In this document: piece after piece, positions 28,618 to 36,344 of the stretch
Layout: every line of letters starts with the position of its first letter
How positions within the stretch are numbered: position 1 is the stretch's first letter
NCBI GenBank assembly: GCA_026225295.1
Contig: JAMFSN010000129.1
Location: 1-36,344, forward strand
Direction: 5' to 3'
Length of the DNA: 36,344 nt
Source of the DNA: Frankia alni
GTDB lineage: Bacteria; Actinomycetota; Actinomycetes; Frankiales; Frankiaceae
Program-made: the position numbers and the translations under genes
Notes under the pieces: generated by a model
The model's database searches: none
What the model was told of the DNA's origin: nothing
Seen by the model: the letters and a program-made list of their open reading frames with translations, nothing else

Positions 28618-30551
28618 CATCCCCGCCCCGCGCCCCCGGCCGGGGCGGTCCCCGACCGTCCGCCGGGCATCCGCCGCGGGGGACGGGGCACGCGCCGGCC
28701 CGGTTCGCCGCCTCCGAGGGGGCGGCTGACCGCCATGTCCGGTACGTCGACCGGCGCGGCGCGGGTCGGCCCCCGACGCGGCCCGGGCGTTCCCCCCGAC
28801 CGGCCCGGCTGGGCAGTCCCCGGCGGCGGCTCCGGGTCGCCGCGCTCGGCCTGCTCGCTTTCCTCCTGGTCATCGCCGGCCGCCTGACCCAGCTCCAGGG
28901 CCTGCAGGCCGCGTCCTACGCCCACGCGGCGGAACTGCAGCGGCGCCAGACCACCACCCTGCCCGCCGTCCGGGGGTCGGTCACCGACCGCGCCGGCGCG
29001 GTGCTGGCTACCGACGTGGACGCGAGCGCCGTGTACGCCGACCCGTTCGCGATCGCCGACAAGGCGCGGACCGCTGACCTGCTGGCCCCGCTGCTGCGGG
29101 TCCCGGCCGCCCAGCTGGTCCCGAAGATGACCGGGTCCGGTCGGTTCGTCTACCTGGTGCGGGGCCTCGACCCGGCGGTCGGCGCAAAGATCAACGCCCT
29201 GGTCGTCAAGGACGCGCTGCCCGGCATCGGTGTGCTGCCCGAACGGCGGCGCCTCTATCCGTCCGGGACGTTGGCGTCCAACATCCTGGGCTTCACCCAC
29301 TTCGGCGATCTGGATCAGATCGTCGGCGGGGGCGGCATCGAGTCGATGTACGACACGCTCCTGCGCGGCGTCGACGGCACCCGCACGCTGGAGGCGGACT
29401 CGGCCGGCCACGCGATCCCGAGCGCGCAACAGAAGGAGAAGGACGCCGTCCCCGGTTCCGACGTGCGCCTGACCCTGGACCGCGACATCCAGTGGTCGGC
29501 CCAGACGGCGATCACCCAGGCGGTCAAGCAGACGGCCGCCGACACCGGCACCGTCGTCGTGATGGAGCCCGGGACCGGGAACATCCTGGCCATGGCCGAC
29601 GCTCCCGGCTTCGACCCCAACAACGTGGCCGCGGCGAACCCCGACGACATGAGCAACCTGGCCACCAGCACGCCCTACGAGCCGGGCAGCGTCAACAAGA
29701 TCATCACGATGGCGGCGGCCATCAACCGGGGCCTGGTCACCCCGTCGACCCCGGTGACCGTGCCCCCCGTGCTGCGGGTCGGATCGCGGACGTTCCACGA
29801 CGCGGAGGTGCACGGGACCGAGCACCTCACGGTGGCCGGCGTCCTGGCCGAGTCGAGCAACATCGGCACCGTCGAGATCGCCCAGAAGCTCGGCTCCCCG
29901 GCGCTGGCCCGGGCGCTGCACGCGTTCGGGCTCGGCTCGCTGACCGGCGTGCACTTTCCCGGGGAGAGTTCCGGGGTCCTGCCGGCCGAGTCGACCTGGA
30001 ACCAGGCCCAGGCCACCACGATCCCGTTCGGGCAGGGCATGTCGGCGACCGCCCTGCAGATGGCCAGCGTCTACGCGACGATCGCCAACGGCGGGGTCCG
30101 GGTGACGCCGCGCCTGGTGGCGGCGACCATCGCCCCGGACGGCACCGTCGACCCGACCCCACCGTCGGCCGGCACCCGGGTGGTCACCGCGGCCACCGCG
30201 ACGACCGTCTCGCGGATGCTCGAGCAGGTCACCTCGGCCGGCGGGACGGCCCCGCTGGCCAGCATCAGCGGCTACCGGGTGGCCGGCAAGACCGGGACCG
30301 CCAACCGGGTCGACCCGACCTGCGGCTGCTACCGGGGCTACGTCGCGTCGTTCGTGGGTTTCGCCCCGGCGGACCATCCGAAAGTTGTGGTCGAGGTGGT
30401 CCTCGACAACCCCAAGCAAGGCCACTTCGGGGGTGACATCGCCGCGCCGGTCTTCAGTAAGATCATGAGTTTCGCGCTGGCCAGCGAAGGGGCCGCGCCG
30501 AGCGGTTCGCGGTCGCCGAGAATGGTCCTCAACCTCGATACCGGCCGGTGA
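28614..30551 (+). CDS. ftsI: Septal peptidoglycan transpeptidase FtsI (PBP3-like)
   Basis: The 645-residue class B penicillin-binding protein starts at ATG 28614 (ATGA overlap with ftsL). A basic, Pro-rich cytoplasmic lead of about 68 residues precedes one transmembrane helix (RVAALGLLAFLLVIAGRL) near 73-91. The dimerisation domain starts with LPAVRGSVTDRAGAVLATDV. The transpeptidase has the SxxK motif in EPGSVNKIITM (Ser near 358), SxN in AESSNIGTVEI (near 414), and KTG in VAGKTGTANR (near 558). It crosslinks septal peptidoglycan together with FtsW. No PASTA repeats are present. A 120-bp gap to murE follows. Confidence 0.96.
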   Translation: MTSPPRAPGRGGPRPSAGHPPRGTGHAPARFAASEGAADRHVRYVDRRGAGRPPTRPGRSPRPARLGSPRRRLRVAALGLLAFLLVIAGRLTQLQGLQAASYAHAAELQRRQTTTLPAVRGSVTDRAGAVLATDVDASAVYADPFAIADKARTADLLAPLLRVPAAQLVPKMTGSGRFVYLVRGLDPAVGAKINALVVKDALPGIGVLPERRRLYPSGTLASNILGFTHFGDLDQIVGGGGIESMYDTLLRGVDGTRTLEADSAGHAIPSAQQKEKDAVPGSDVRLTLDRDIQWSAQTAITQAVKQTAADTGTVVVMEPGTGNILAMADAPGFDPNNVAAANPDDMSNLATSTPYEPGSVNKIITMAAAINRGLVTPSTPVTVPPVLRVGSRTFHDAEVHGTEHLTVAGVLAESSNIGTVEIAQKLGSPALARALHAFGLGSLTGVHFPGESSGVLPAESTWNQAQATTIPFGQGMSATALQMASVYATIANGGVRVTPRLVAATIAPDGTVDPTPPSAGTRVVTAATATTVSRMLEQVTSAGGTAPLASISGYRVAGKTGTANRVDPTCGCYRGYVASFVGFAPADHPKVVVEVVLDNPKQGHFGGDIAAPVFSKIMSFALASEGAAPSGSRSPRMVLNLDTGR

Positions 30552-30671
30552 CCGGGCCGCTGACCGGGCCGTTCCGGCGGGGCACGACGGTCGCGAGGCA
30601 ACGCGGCGGGCCACGGACCGGCCCGCCCACGACGCGCGACACCGCCGGCCGCCGGATACGGTGAGGTCCCG

Positions 30672-32399
30672 ATGAAGATCGAAAGCCCGAGCCCTAGCCT
30701 CGTTCCCGTGATGACGACGACGGCGCCGCGGCCGACCACCGGCCCGGCCCGGCCGCTGGCCGACCTGCTGGCCGCGGACGCCGGGCTCGCGCTGGCGCCG
30801 GCCGGCCCGGCCCGCGCCGCCAGCGGGCCGGAGGCGGTCGCCCGGTTGGCGGCGGTCGCCGTCCGGGGCGTCACGCACGACTCGCGGGCGGTCCGTCCGG
30901 GGGACATCTACGCGGCCCTGCCCGGGGCCCGGGCCCATGGGGCCCAGTTCGCGGCCGACGCGGTCCGGGCCGGCGCGGTCGCCATCCTCACCGATCCGGC
31001 CGGCGCGACCGCCGTCGCCGCCGCGGTGGCTGCCGCCGGGACCGCGGAGGTGGGCCCGGCGACCGGCGTGGCGGCCCTCGCGGCCGTCCCCGTGCTGGTC
31101 ACCGCCGATCCCCGGGCCCGGCTGGGCGGGGTCGCGGCCTGGACCTACGGCGACCCGTCGTCGGCCCTGCGGCTGCTCGGGGTCACCGGTACCAACGGCA
31201 AGACGACCGTCGCGTACATGCTGGAGGCCGGCCTGCGGGCCGCCGGCCACACCACCGGCCTGCTCGGCACGGTCGAGACCCGGGTCGCCGGGGTGACGAT
31301 CCCGGCGGTCCGGACCACCCCCGAAGCCACCGACCTGGAGGCCCTGCTGGCCGTCATGGTCGAGCGGGGGGTGACCGCCGCCGCGATGGAGGTCTCCAGC
31401 CACGCGCTGGCCCTGCACCGGGTCGACGGGGTCCACTTCGCGGGCGCCGCGTTCACCAACCTCAGCCAGGACCACCTGGACTTCCATCCGACGATGGAGG
31501 ACTACTTCGCGGCCAAAGCCAGCTTGTTCGCGCCCGGCCGGGCCGGCGTGGCCGTGGTCAACGTGGCGGACCGGTACGGCGCGCGGCTGGCCGCCGCCAC
31601 CCCTGGCGCCCTGACCTACGCCGTGAACGGGGCGGCCGACTGGCGGGCCACCGACCTCGACTGCGGACCGACCGGCACGACGCTGCGGGTCGCCGGCCCC
31701 GGCGGCCTGCGCGGGGCGCTGCGGGTGCGGCTGCCGGGCGCGTTCAACGTCGCCAACGCGCTGGCCGCCGTCGCGTTGCTGGTCGCCACGGGCACTCCGC
31801 TGGAAGCCGCCCTGGCCGGGATCTCGGGGCTGGCCGGGGTGCCCGGCCGGATGGAACCGGTCGACGCCGGCCAGCTGTTCCTCGCGCTGGTCGACTACGC
31901 GCACACGCCCGACGCGGTGGCGACGCTGCTGTCCACCGTCCGGCCGTTGGTGGCGCCCGGGGCCCGGGTCATCGTCGTGCTCGGCTGCGGCGGCGACCGG
32001 GACCGCGGCAAGCGTCCGCTGATGGGGGCGGCTGCCGCCGCCGGCGCCGACCTCGTCATCATGACCAGCGACAACCCTCGCTCGGAGGACCCGGAGGAGA
32101 TCATCGCCGCGATGGCGAAAGGTGCCCGTACCGTCCCGGCCGGTGGCCGGGCCCGGATCGTGCGCGAGGTCGACCGGGCCGCCGCGATCGCCACCGCCGT
32201 GGCGGCCGCCCGACCCGGCGACGCGGTCATCGTGGCCGGCAAGGGCCACGAGACCGGCCAGGAGGCCGGCGGGGTCGTCACCCCGTTCGATGACCGGACG
32301 GTCCTGCGGGCCGCCCTGGTCGGCGCCCTCGGGATCGGGGCCGGCGGGATCGGGGCCGGTGCGCCGGCCGGGCCGCCCGTGAGGTCTGCCCGCCCGTGA
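30672..32399 (+). CDS. murE: UDP-MurNAc-L-Ala-D-Glu:meso-diaminopimelate ligase MurE
   Basis: Start ATG 30672 follows GAGG at 5-6 nt and gives 575 residues; ATG 30711 lacks a ribosome-binding site. After an Ala-rich lead of about 60 residues, VRGVTHDSRAVRPGDIYAAL is the MurE N-terminal signature. The ATP loop LGVTGTNGKTTVAYML is near 170-185. MEVSSHALALHRVDG and NLSQDHLDFHPTMEDYFAAK are standard Mur ligase blocks. DNPRSEDPEEI near 467-477 is the motif that marks meso-DAP rather than lysine addition. The enzyme acts in the cytoplasm on the third peptide residue. The stop overlaps the murF GTG by 4 bp. Confidence 0.97.
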   Translation: MKIESPSPSLVPVMTTTAPRPTTGPARPLADLLAADAGLALAPAGPARAASGPEAVARLAAVAVRGVTHDSRAVRPGDIYAALPGARAHGAQFAADAVRAGAVAILTDPAGATAVAAAVAAAGTAEVGPATGVAALAAVPVLVTADPRARLGGVAAWTYGDPSSALRLLGVTGTNGKTTVAYMLEAGLRAAGHTTGLLGTVETRVAGVTIPAVRTTPEATDLEALLAVMVERGVTAAAMEVSSHALALHRVDGVHFAGAAFTNLSQDHLDFHPTMEDYFAAKASLFAPGRAGVAVVNVADRYGARLAAATPGALTYAVNGAADWRATDLDCGPTGTTLRVAGPGGLRGALRVRLPGAFNVANALAAVALLVATGTPLEAALAGISGLAGVPGRMEPVDAGQLFLALVDYAHTPDAVATLLSTVRPLVAPGARVIVVLGCGGDRDRGKRPLMGAAAAAGADLVIMTSDNPRSEDPEEIIAAMAKGARTVPAGGRARIVREVDRAAAIATAVAAARPGDAVIVAGKGHETGQEAGGVVTPFDDRTVLRAALVGALGIGAGGIGAGAPAGPPVRSARP

Positions 32400-33853
32400 T
32401 CCCCCTGACTCTCGCCGAGGCCGCCGCGGCGGTCGGCGGTCACCTCGCCGACGCTCCGGACCCGACGACCACGCTCACCGCGGTCGTCGTCGACTCCCGC
32501 CTGATCACCCCCGGGTGCCTGTTCGTCGCGGTGAGCGGGACCCACCACGACGGGCACGACTTCGCCGCCGGGGCGCTGGCCGCCGGGGCGGCCGCGGTGC
32601 TGGCCGCCCGTCCGGTCGGCGGACCGGCCATCATCGTGCCCGACGTCCTGGCCGGCCTGGCCGCCCTGGCCGCCGAGGTCCGGTCGCGGGCGACGGCGAC
32701 GGTCGTCGCGGTGACCGGATCGTCGGGCAAGACCTCCACCAAGGATCTGCTGGCCGACCTGCTGCCCCGGCTGGGCGAGACGGTCGCGGCGCCGGGCAAC
32801 TTCAACAACGAGATCGGGCTGCCGCTCACGCTGCTGCGGGTCACCTCGACCACCCGCTACGTGGCGTTGGAGATGGGAGCCCGCGGGATCGGTCACATCG
32901 CCGCGTTGTGCGAAGTGGCGCGGCCCGACGTCGGCCTGGTCCTCAACGTCGGCTCCGCGCACGTCGGTGAGTACGCCGACGGCCGGGCCGGCATCGCCCG
33001 GGCCAAGGGCGAACTGGCCGCCGCGGCGAGCGCGCTGGTGGTCCTGTCGGCCGACGACCCGCTGGTCGCGGCGATGGCCGATCGGGCCACGGCCCCGGTC
33101 CTGACGTTCGGTCAGCGGCCCGGGGCCGACGTGCGGGCCCGGAACGTGACCATCGACGGGGCCGGCCACGGCTCCTTCGACCTGCTGGCCGGTGGTGAGC
33201 AGGCCCGGGTCCGGCTCGGCCTGGCCGGGGCCCACCACGTCGCGAACGCGACGGCCGCCGCCGCCGTGGCCACCAGCCTGGGCCTGAGCGTGCCGGAGAC
33301 CGCCGCCGTCCTGTCGGCGGCCCGCCCCCGCAGTCGCTGGCGGATGGAGGTCACGACGACCGGGGACGGCCTGACGGTTGTCAACGACGCCTACAACGCC
33401 AGCCCGGAATCGGTGCGGGCCGCGCTGCGGGCGCTGGCCGACATGAGCGCCGGCCAGCGCTCGTGGGCGGTGCTCGGGGCCATGGGCGAACTGGGGGCCG
33501 CCGCCGACGAGGAGCACGACGCGGTCGGCCGGCTGGCCGTGCGGCTCGGCGTCGACCGCCTGGTCGTGGTCGGGCCGGAGGCGCGCCGCATCCACCTGGG
33601 AGCTTCGCTGGAAGGATCATGGAACGGTGAGTCCGTGTCGGTGCCGAGCCTGGACGCGGCGGTCGACCTGCTGCACGACGAGCTGCGCCCCGGGGACGTG
33701 GTGCTGGTGAAGGCGAGTCGGGCCGTCGGCCTGGAACGCCTGGCCGCCGCGGTCCTGGCCGACCATCCGGCGGCTGACCGTCCGGTGGCTGACGACGACG
33801 CGGCGTGGCCCGGGGCTGTCGCCGGCGCGGACCGGTCGGGACCCCGCGCGTGA
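32396..33853 (+). CDS. murF: UDP-MurNAc-tripeptide:D-Ala-D-Ala ligase MurF
   Basis: The 485-residue protein starts at GTG 32396 (overlap GTGA with murE). The N-terminal domain has [19 protein letters not shown]. The ATP-binding loop [20 protein letters not shown] is near residues 103-122, and [14 protein letters not shown] follows near 136. [20 protein letters not shown] and [10 protein letters not shown] are family blocks, as is [17 protein letters not shown] in the C-terminal domain. MurF completes the cytoplasmic pentapeptide precursor. The last 35 residues form an Ala/Asp-rich tail. The stop overlaps the GTG of mraY by 4 bp. Confidence 0.97.
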   Translation: MIPLTLAEAAAAVGGHLADAPDPTTTLTAVVVDSRLITPGCLFVAVSGTHHDGHDFAAGALAAGAAAVLAARPVGGPAIIVPDVLAGLAALAAEVRSRATATVVAVTGSSGKTSTKDLLADLLPRLGETVAAPGNFNNEIGLPLTLLRVTSTTRYVALEMGARGIGHIAALCEVARPDVGLVLNVGSAHVGEYADGRAGIARAKGELAAAASALVVLSADDPLVAAMADRATAPVLTFGQRPGADVRARNVTIDGAGHGSFDLLAGGEQARVRLGLAGAHHVANATAAAAVATSLGLSVPETAAVLSAARPRSRWRMEVTTTGDGLTVVNDAYNASPESVRAALRALADMSAGQRSWAVLGAMGELGAAADEEHDAVGRLAVRLGVDRLVVVGPEARRIHLGASLEGSWNGESVSVPSLDAAVDLLHDELRPGDVVLVKASRAVGLERLAAAVLADHPAADRPVADDDAAWPGAVAGADRSGPRA

Positions 33854-34914
33854 GGGGTGTTCTCGTCGCGGCCCTGGTCGCGCTGGTTGTTTCGCTGCTC
33901 GGCACCCCGTGGATCATCCGGCTGTTCCGCCGGCAGGGCTACGGCCAGGAGATCCGGGAGGACGGCCCGTCCAGCCACCTGGCCAAGCGCGGCACGCCGA
34001 CCATGGGTGGCACGGTCATCATCGCGGCCACCCTGATCGGGTACTTCGTTTCCCACCTGGCTCTGCGCCGCGGGTTCACCGCCTCGGGGCTGCTGGTCCT
34101 GATGGTCATGACCGGCCTGGGCGTGGTCGGCTTCCTGGACGACTACATCAAGATCCGCAAGCAGCGCAGCCTCGGGCTCACGGCCCGGACCAAGGCGGCC
34201 GGCCAGATCGTGGTCGCGCTGGCCTTCGGGCTGCTGGCCGTGCGGTTCAAGAACGGGCAGAACCTGCTGCCCGCCTCGACGTTCATCTCGATCGTGCGGG
34301 ACACGAACTTCTCGATCGGGATCGGGTTCTTCCCGTTCCTGGCCCTGCTGGTCATCGCGGCCACCTCGAACGCGGTCAACCTCACCGACGGGCTCGACGG
34401 GCTGGCCGCCGGCACGTCGGCCATGGTCTTCGGCGCGTACGTCGTCATCTCGTTCTGGCAGTTCGGCAACAAGTGCACGGTCAGCGCCGTGTCCGGCTGC
34501 TACGTGGTGCGCGACCCGCTCGACGTGGCCCTGGTGGCCGCGGCGGCGATGGGGGCCTGTTTCGGGTTCCTGTGGTGGAACGCCAGCCCGGCCAAGATCT
34601 TCATGGGCGACACCGGCTCGCTGGCCCTGGGCGGCGCGTTCGCCTCGATCGCCATCGTCAGCCGCACCGAACTGCTCCTGTTCGTGCTCGGCGGGCTGTT
34701 CGTCATCGAGACGCTGTCGGTGATCCTGCAGGTCGCCGGGTTCAAGGCGACCCGCAAACGGATCTTCCGGATGGCGCCCATCCATCACCACTTCGAGCTG
34801 GCCGGCTGGCCGGAAACCACCGTCATCATCCGGTTCTGGATCATTTCGGGCCTGGCCGTGGCCTTCGGGCTGGGGCTGTTCTACGCCGACTTCCTGGCCA
34901 AGGGCGGCTCCTGA
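33850..34914 (+). CDS. mraY: Phospho-N-acetylmuramoyl-pentapeptide transferase MraY
   Basis: GTG 33850 (overlap with the murF stop) gives 354 residues, the normal length, so a longer in-frame reading back to 33805 was rejected. Around ten transmembrane helices are visible. Diagnostic loops are [12 protein letters not shown] near 50, [18 protein letters not shown] near 93-110 with the catalytic Asp pair, [16 protein letters not shown] near 173-188, [12 protein letters not shown] near 250, and [14 protein letters not shown] near 308-321. MraY moves phospho-MurNAc-pentapeptide to undecaprenyl phosphate, forming lipid I. murD starts 2 bp after the stop. Confidence 0.97.
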   Translation: MRGVLVAALVALVVSLLGTPWIIRLFRRQGYGQEIREDGPSSHLAKRGTPTMGGTVIIAATLIGYFVSHLALRRGFTASGLLVLMVMTGLGVVGFLDDYIKIRKQRSLGLTARTKAAGQIVVALAFGLLAVRFKNGQNLLPASTFISIVRDTNFSIGIGFFPFLALLVIAATSNAVNLTDGLDGLAAGTSAMVFGAYVVISFWQFGNKCTVSAVSGCYVVRDPLDVALVAAAAMGACFGFLWWNASPAKIFMGDTGSLALGGAFASIAIVSRTELLLFVLGGLFVIETLSVILQVAGFKATRKRIFRMAPIHHHFELAGWPETTVIIRFWIISGLAVAFGLGLFYADFLAKGGS

Positions 34915-34916
34915 CC

Positions 34917-36338
34917 GTGTCACCGGCCACGGGGGACAGCTGGGCCGCTCGCCGGGTGGCGGTGGTCGGAGCCGGCGTGTCGGGCCTGGGCGCCGCGCGG
35001 GCGCTCGCCGCGCGGGGCGCCGCGGTGGTGCTGCTCGACGGGGCGGACGGGGACCGGCAGCGGGCGGCCGCCGCCGAGGTGGTCGGCCTCGGGGGGACCG
35101 CCCGGTTGGGCGGCCTACCGGCCGCGCCCGGGCCGGACGTCGACCTGGTTGTCACCTCGCCGGGGCTGCGCCCCGACACGCCCTACCTGGTCGCGGCCGG
35201 GGCGGCCGGCGTCCCGGTCCTGGGTGAGGTCGAGCTGGCCTGGCAATGGACCGGGGCCACCCGGTGGCTGTGTGTCACCGGGACGAACGGCAAGACCACG
35301 ACCACCGAGATGCTCGGCGCGATCCTCGCCGCGGCCGGTCGCTCCGCCACCACGGCCGGCAACATCGGCACCCCGATCGTCGAGGCGGTCGGGGCCCGGC
35401 CGCCCTACGAGGTGCTGGCCGTCGAGCTGTCCAGCTTCCAGCTGCACTGGAGCGCGTCCGTGGCCCCGGTCGCGGCCGCGATCCTCAACATCGCCGACGA
35501 CCACCTCGACTGGCACGGCGGCCCGGCCGCCTACGCGGACGCCAAGGCCCGCCTCTGGGCCCACCCGGAGACGATCGCGATCGGCAACGCCGACGACCCG
35601 GTGGTCGCCGAGCGGCTGGCCGCCGCGGCCGGCCGTCAGGTCACGTTCGGCCTCCGGTCCGGAGCGTCCGGCGGGCCCGGCGGGCCCGGACTGACGGTCG
35701 AGGACGGGGTGCTCGTCGACCGGGCGTTCGGCGGGGGGCGGTTGCTGCCCGTCGCCGAGCTGGGCGCGACCGGCCCCCACAACGTCGCCAACGCGTTGGC
35801 CGCCGCCGCCCTGGCCCGGGCCTACGGGATCGGCGTCGGACCGATCGGCGCGGCGCTGGCCGCCTTCCGGCCCGGGGCCCACCGCAACCAGGTCGTCGCG
35901 CGGGTCGACGGGGTCGACTTCGTCGACGACAGCAAGGCCACCAACCCGCACGCGGCGGCGGCGTCACTGGCGGCCTACCGCTCGGTGGTCTGGATCGCCG
36001 GCGGCCTCAACAAGGGCCTCTCCTTCGACGACCTGATCGTCGCCGTACGTGACCATGTGCGGGCCGCGGTCCTGATCGGCCGCTGCGCGCCCGAGGTGGC
36101 GGCCGCGATGGCTCGACACGCCCCGGATGTCCCCGTCGAAGCGGCCTCGAGCATGGACGATGCCGTTGAGGCGGCGGCGAAACTGGCCCGACCGGGCGAC
36201 ACCGGCCTGCTGCCCCCGGCCGCGGCCTCCATGGACATGTTCCGTGACTACCCCGAGCGCGCCGATCGCTTCCCGCTCGCGGCGCGGGCCCGAGGGGGGA
36301 GCGGTGACGGCGCTCGACCCGGGAACCTCCCGCCGTAA
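34917..36338 (+). CDS. murD: UDP-MurNAc-L-Ala:D-glutamate ligase MurD
   Basis: Start GTG 34917, two bases after mraY, gives 473 residues; the frame is open far upstream, but that part is the mraY shadow. The N-terminal Rossmann domain has VAVVGAGVSGLGAARALAA. The ATP loop CVTGTNGKTTTTEMLGAIL is near residues 118-137, followed by AGNIGTPIVEAVG. ELSSFQLHWS, NIADDHLDWHGG and VDFVDDSKATNPHAAAASLA near 338-357 are standard blocks. MurD adds D-glutamate to UDP-MurNAc-L-Ala in the cytoplasm. Its final 12 codons overlap the probable ftsW start. Confidence 0.97.
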   Translation: MSPATGDSWAARRVAVVGAGVSGLGAARALAARGAAVVLLDGADGDRQRAAAAEVVGLGGTARLGGLPAAPGPDVDLVVTSPGLRPDTPYLVAAGAAGVPVLGEVELAWQWTGATRWLCVTGTNGKTTTTEMLGAILAAAGRSATTAGNIGTPIVEAVGARPPYEVLAVELSSFQLHWSASVAPVAAAILNIADDHLDWHGGPAAYADAKARLWAHPETIAIGNADDPVVAERLAAAAGRQVTFGLRSGASGGPGGPGLTVEDGVLVDRAFGGGRLLPVAELGATGPHNVANALAAAALARAYGIGVGPIGAALAAFRPGAHRNQVVARVDGVDFVDDSKATNPHAAAASLAAYRSVVWIAGGLNKGLSFDDLIVAVRDHVRAAVLIGRCAPEVAAAMARHAPDVPVEAASSMDDAVEAAAKLARPGDTGLLPPAAASMDMFRDYPERADRFPLAARARGGSGDGARPGNLPP

Positions 36339-36344
36339 TCGGCC
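36304..36344 (+). CDS. ftsW: Probable start of ftsW (partial)
   Basis: GTG at 36304 follows a GGGGGGAG purine run by 2-3 nt from its last G and opens a different frame from murD, VTALDPGTSRRNR, up to the window edge. In the usual actinobacterial order ftsW follows murD, and long basic N-terminal leads are common there. Only 13 codons are visible, so the call rests on gene order. Confidence 0.45.
   Translation, partial: MTALDPGTSRRNR

Noticed and set aside
28134-32249. 1371-codon minus-strand frame through ftsL-ftsI-murE
   Set aside because: It is antisense to essential genes with intact catalytic motifs; Gly/Arg/Asp-rich product with no fold.
33909-34916. Extension of murD upstream by 336 codons
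   Set aside because: That stretch is the mraY gene in another frame; the Rossmann domain of MurD begins only after 34917.

Overview
The window is chromosomal DNA from a high-GC Gram-positive bacterium of the phylum Actinomycetota. The evidence is the very strong G/C bias at third codon positions, frequent GTG starts, many GTGA/ATGA stop-start overlaps, the actinobacterial imuA'-imuB-dnaE2 mutasome, a CGAAC-N4-GTTCG LexA box, an AfsR/SARP-type regulator, and a dcw (division and cell wall) cluster in actinobacterial order. MurE carries the DNPR signature of meso-diaminopimelate-adding enzymes, so a DAP-type peptidoglycan is expected. The genus cannot be named from the sequence alone.

Positions 1-9158 read leftward. 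From the left edge they hold a partial CruF-like carotenoid membrane enzyme, a GNAT acetyltransferase, an unusual fusion of a 2-hydroxyacid-dehydrogenase-like domain to an FAD amino-acid-oxidase-like domain, a CrtA-like (spheroidene monooxygenase family) protein, and a 1343-residue SARP/NB-ARC/TPR regulator. The regulator's stop codon overlaps the start of the crtA-like gene. Two carotenoid-modification families next to a large transcriptional regulator suggest a small, regulated pigment locus. A divergent gene at 9496 encodes an unrecognised protein and shares the intergenic region, which contains a clear inverted repeat.

Positions 10386-19901 form a DNA-damage-tolerance block on the plus strand. 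A promoter with a LexA box precedes a 53-codon ORF, a SAV_6107-type HEPN protein, imuA', imuB and dnaE2. After about 300 bp with a doubtful ORF and a tiny membrane-protein gene come a SAM-dependent methyltransferase and a DinB-type polymerase that overlap by 4 bp. Two translesion polymerase systems therefore lie almost side by side. A DUF3040 membrane protein with its own promoter follows.

Positions 20447-25524 read leftward as a MoxR ATPase / DUF58 / transglutaminase-like membrane protein operon, convergent with and overlapping the DUF3040 gene. From 25893 rightward is the dcw cluster: four 10-bp-spaced AGTGG-type MraZ-binding repeats, mraZ, a strong hairpin, then rsmH, ftsL, ftsI, murE, murF, mraY, murD and the first codons of a probable ftsW. 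These genes are mostly coupled by 4-bp overlaps. Their products make the cytoplasmic and lipid-linked peptidoglycan precursors and the septal transpeptidase.

No tRNA, rRNA, CRISPR array, insertion sequence or prophage gene was seen. The most novel-looking items are the SOS-promoter-proximal small ORF, the regulator with a phospholipase-D-like C-terminus coupled to a CrtA-like gene, the dehydrogenase-oxidase fusion, and the hairpin-bearing insert inside dnaE2.
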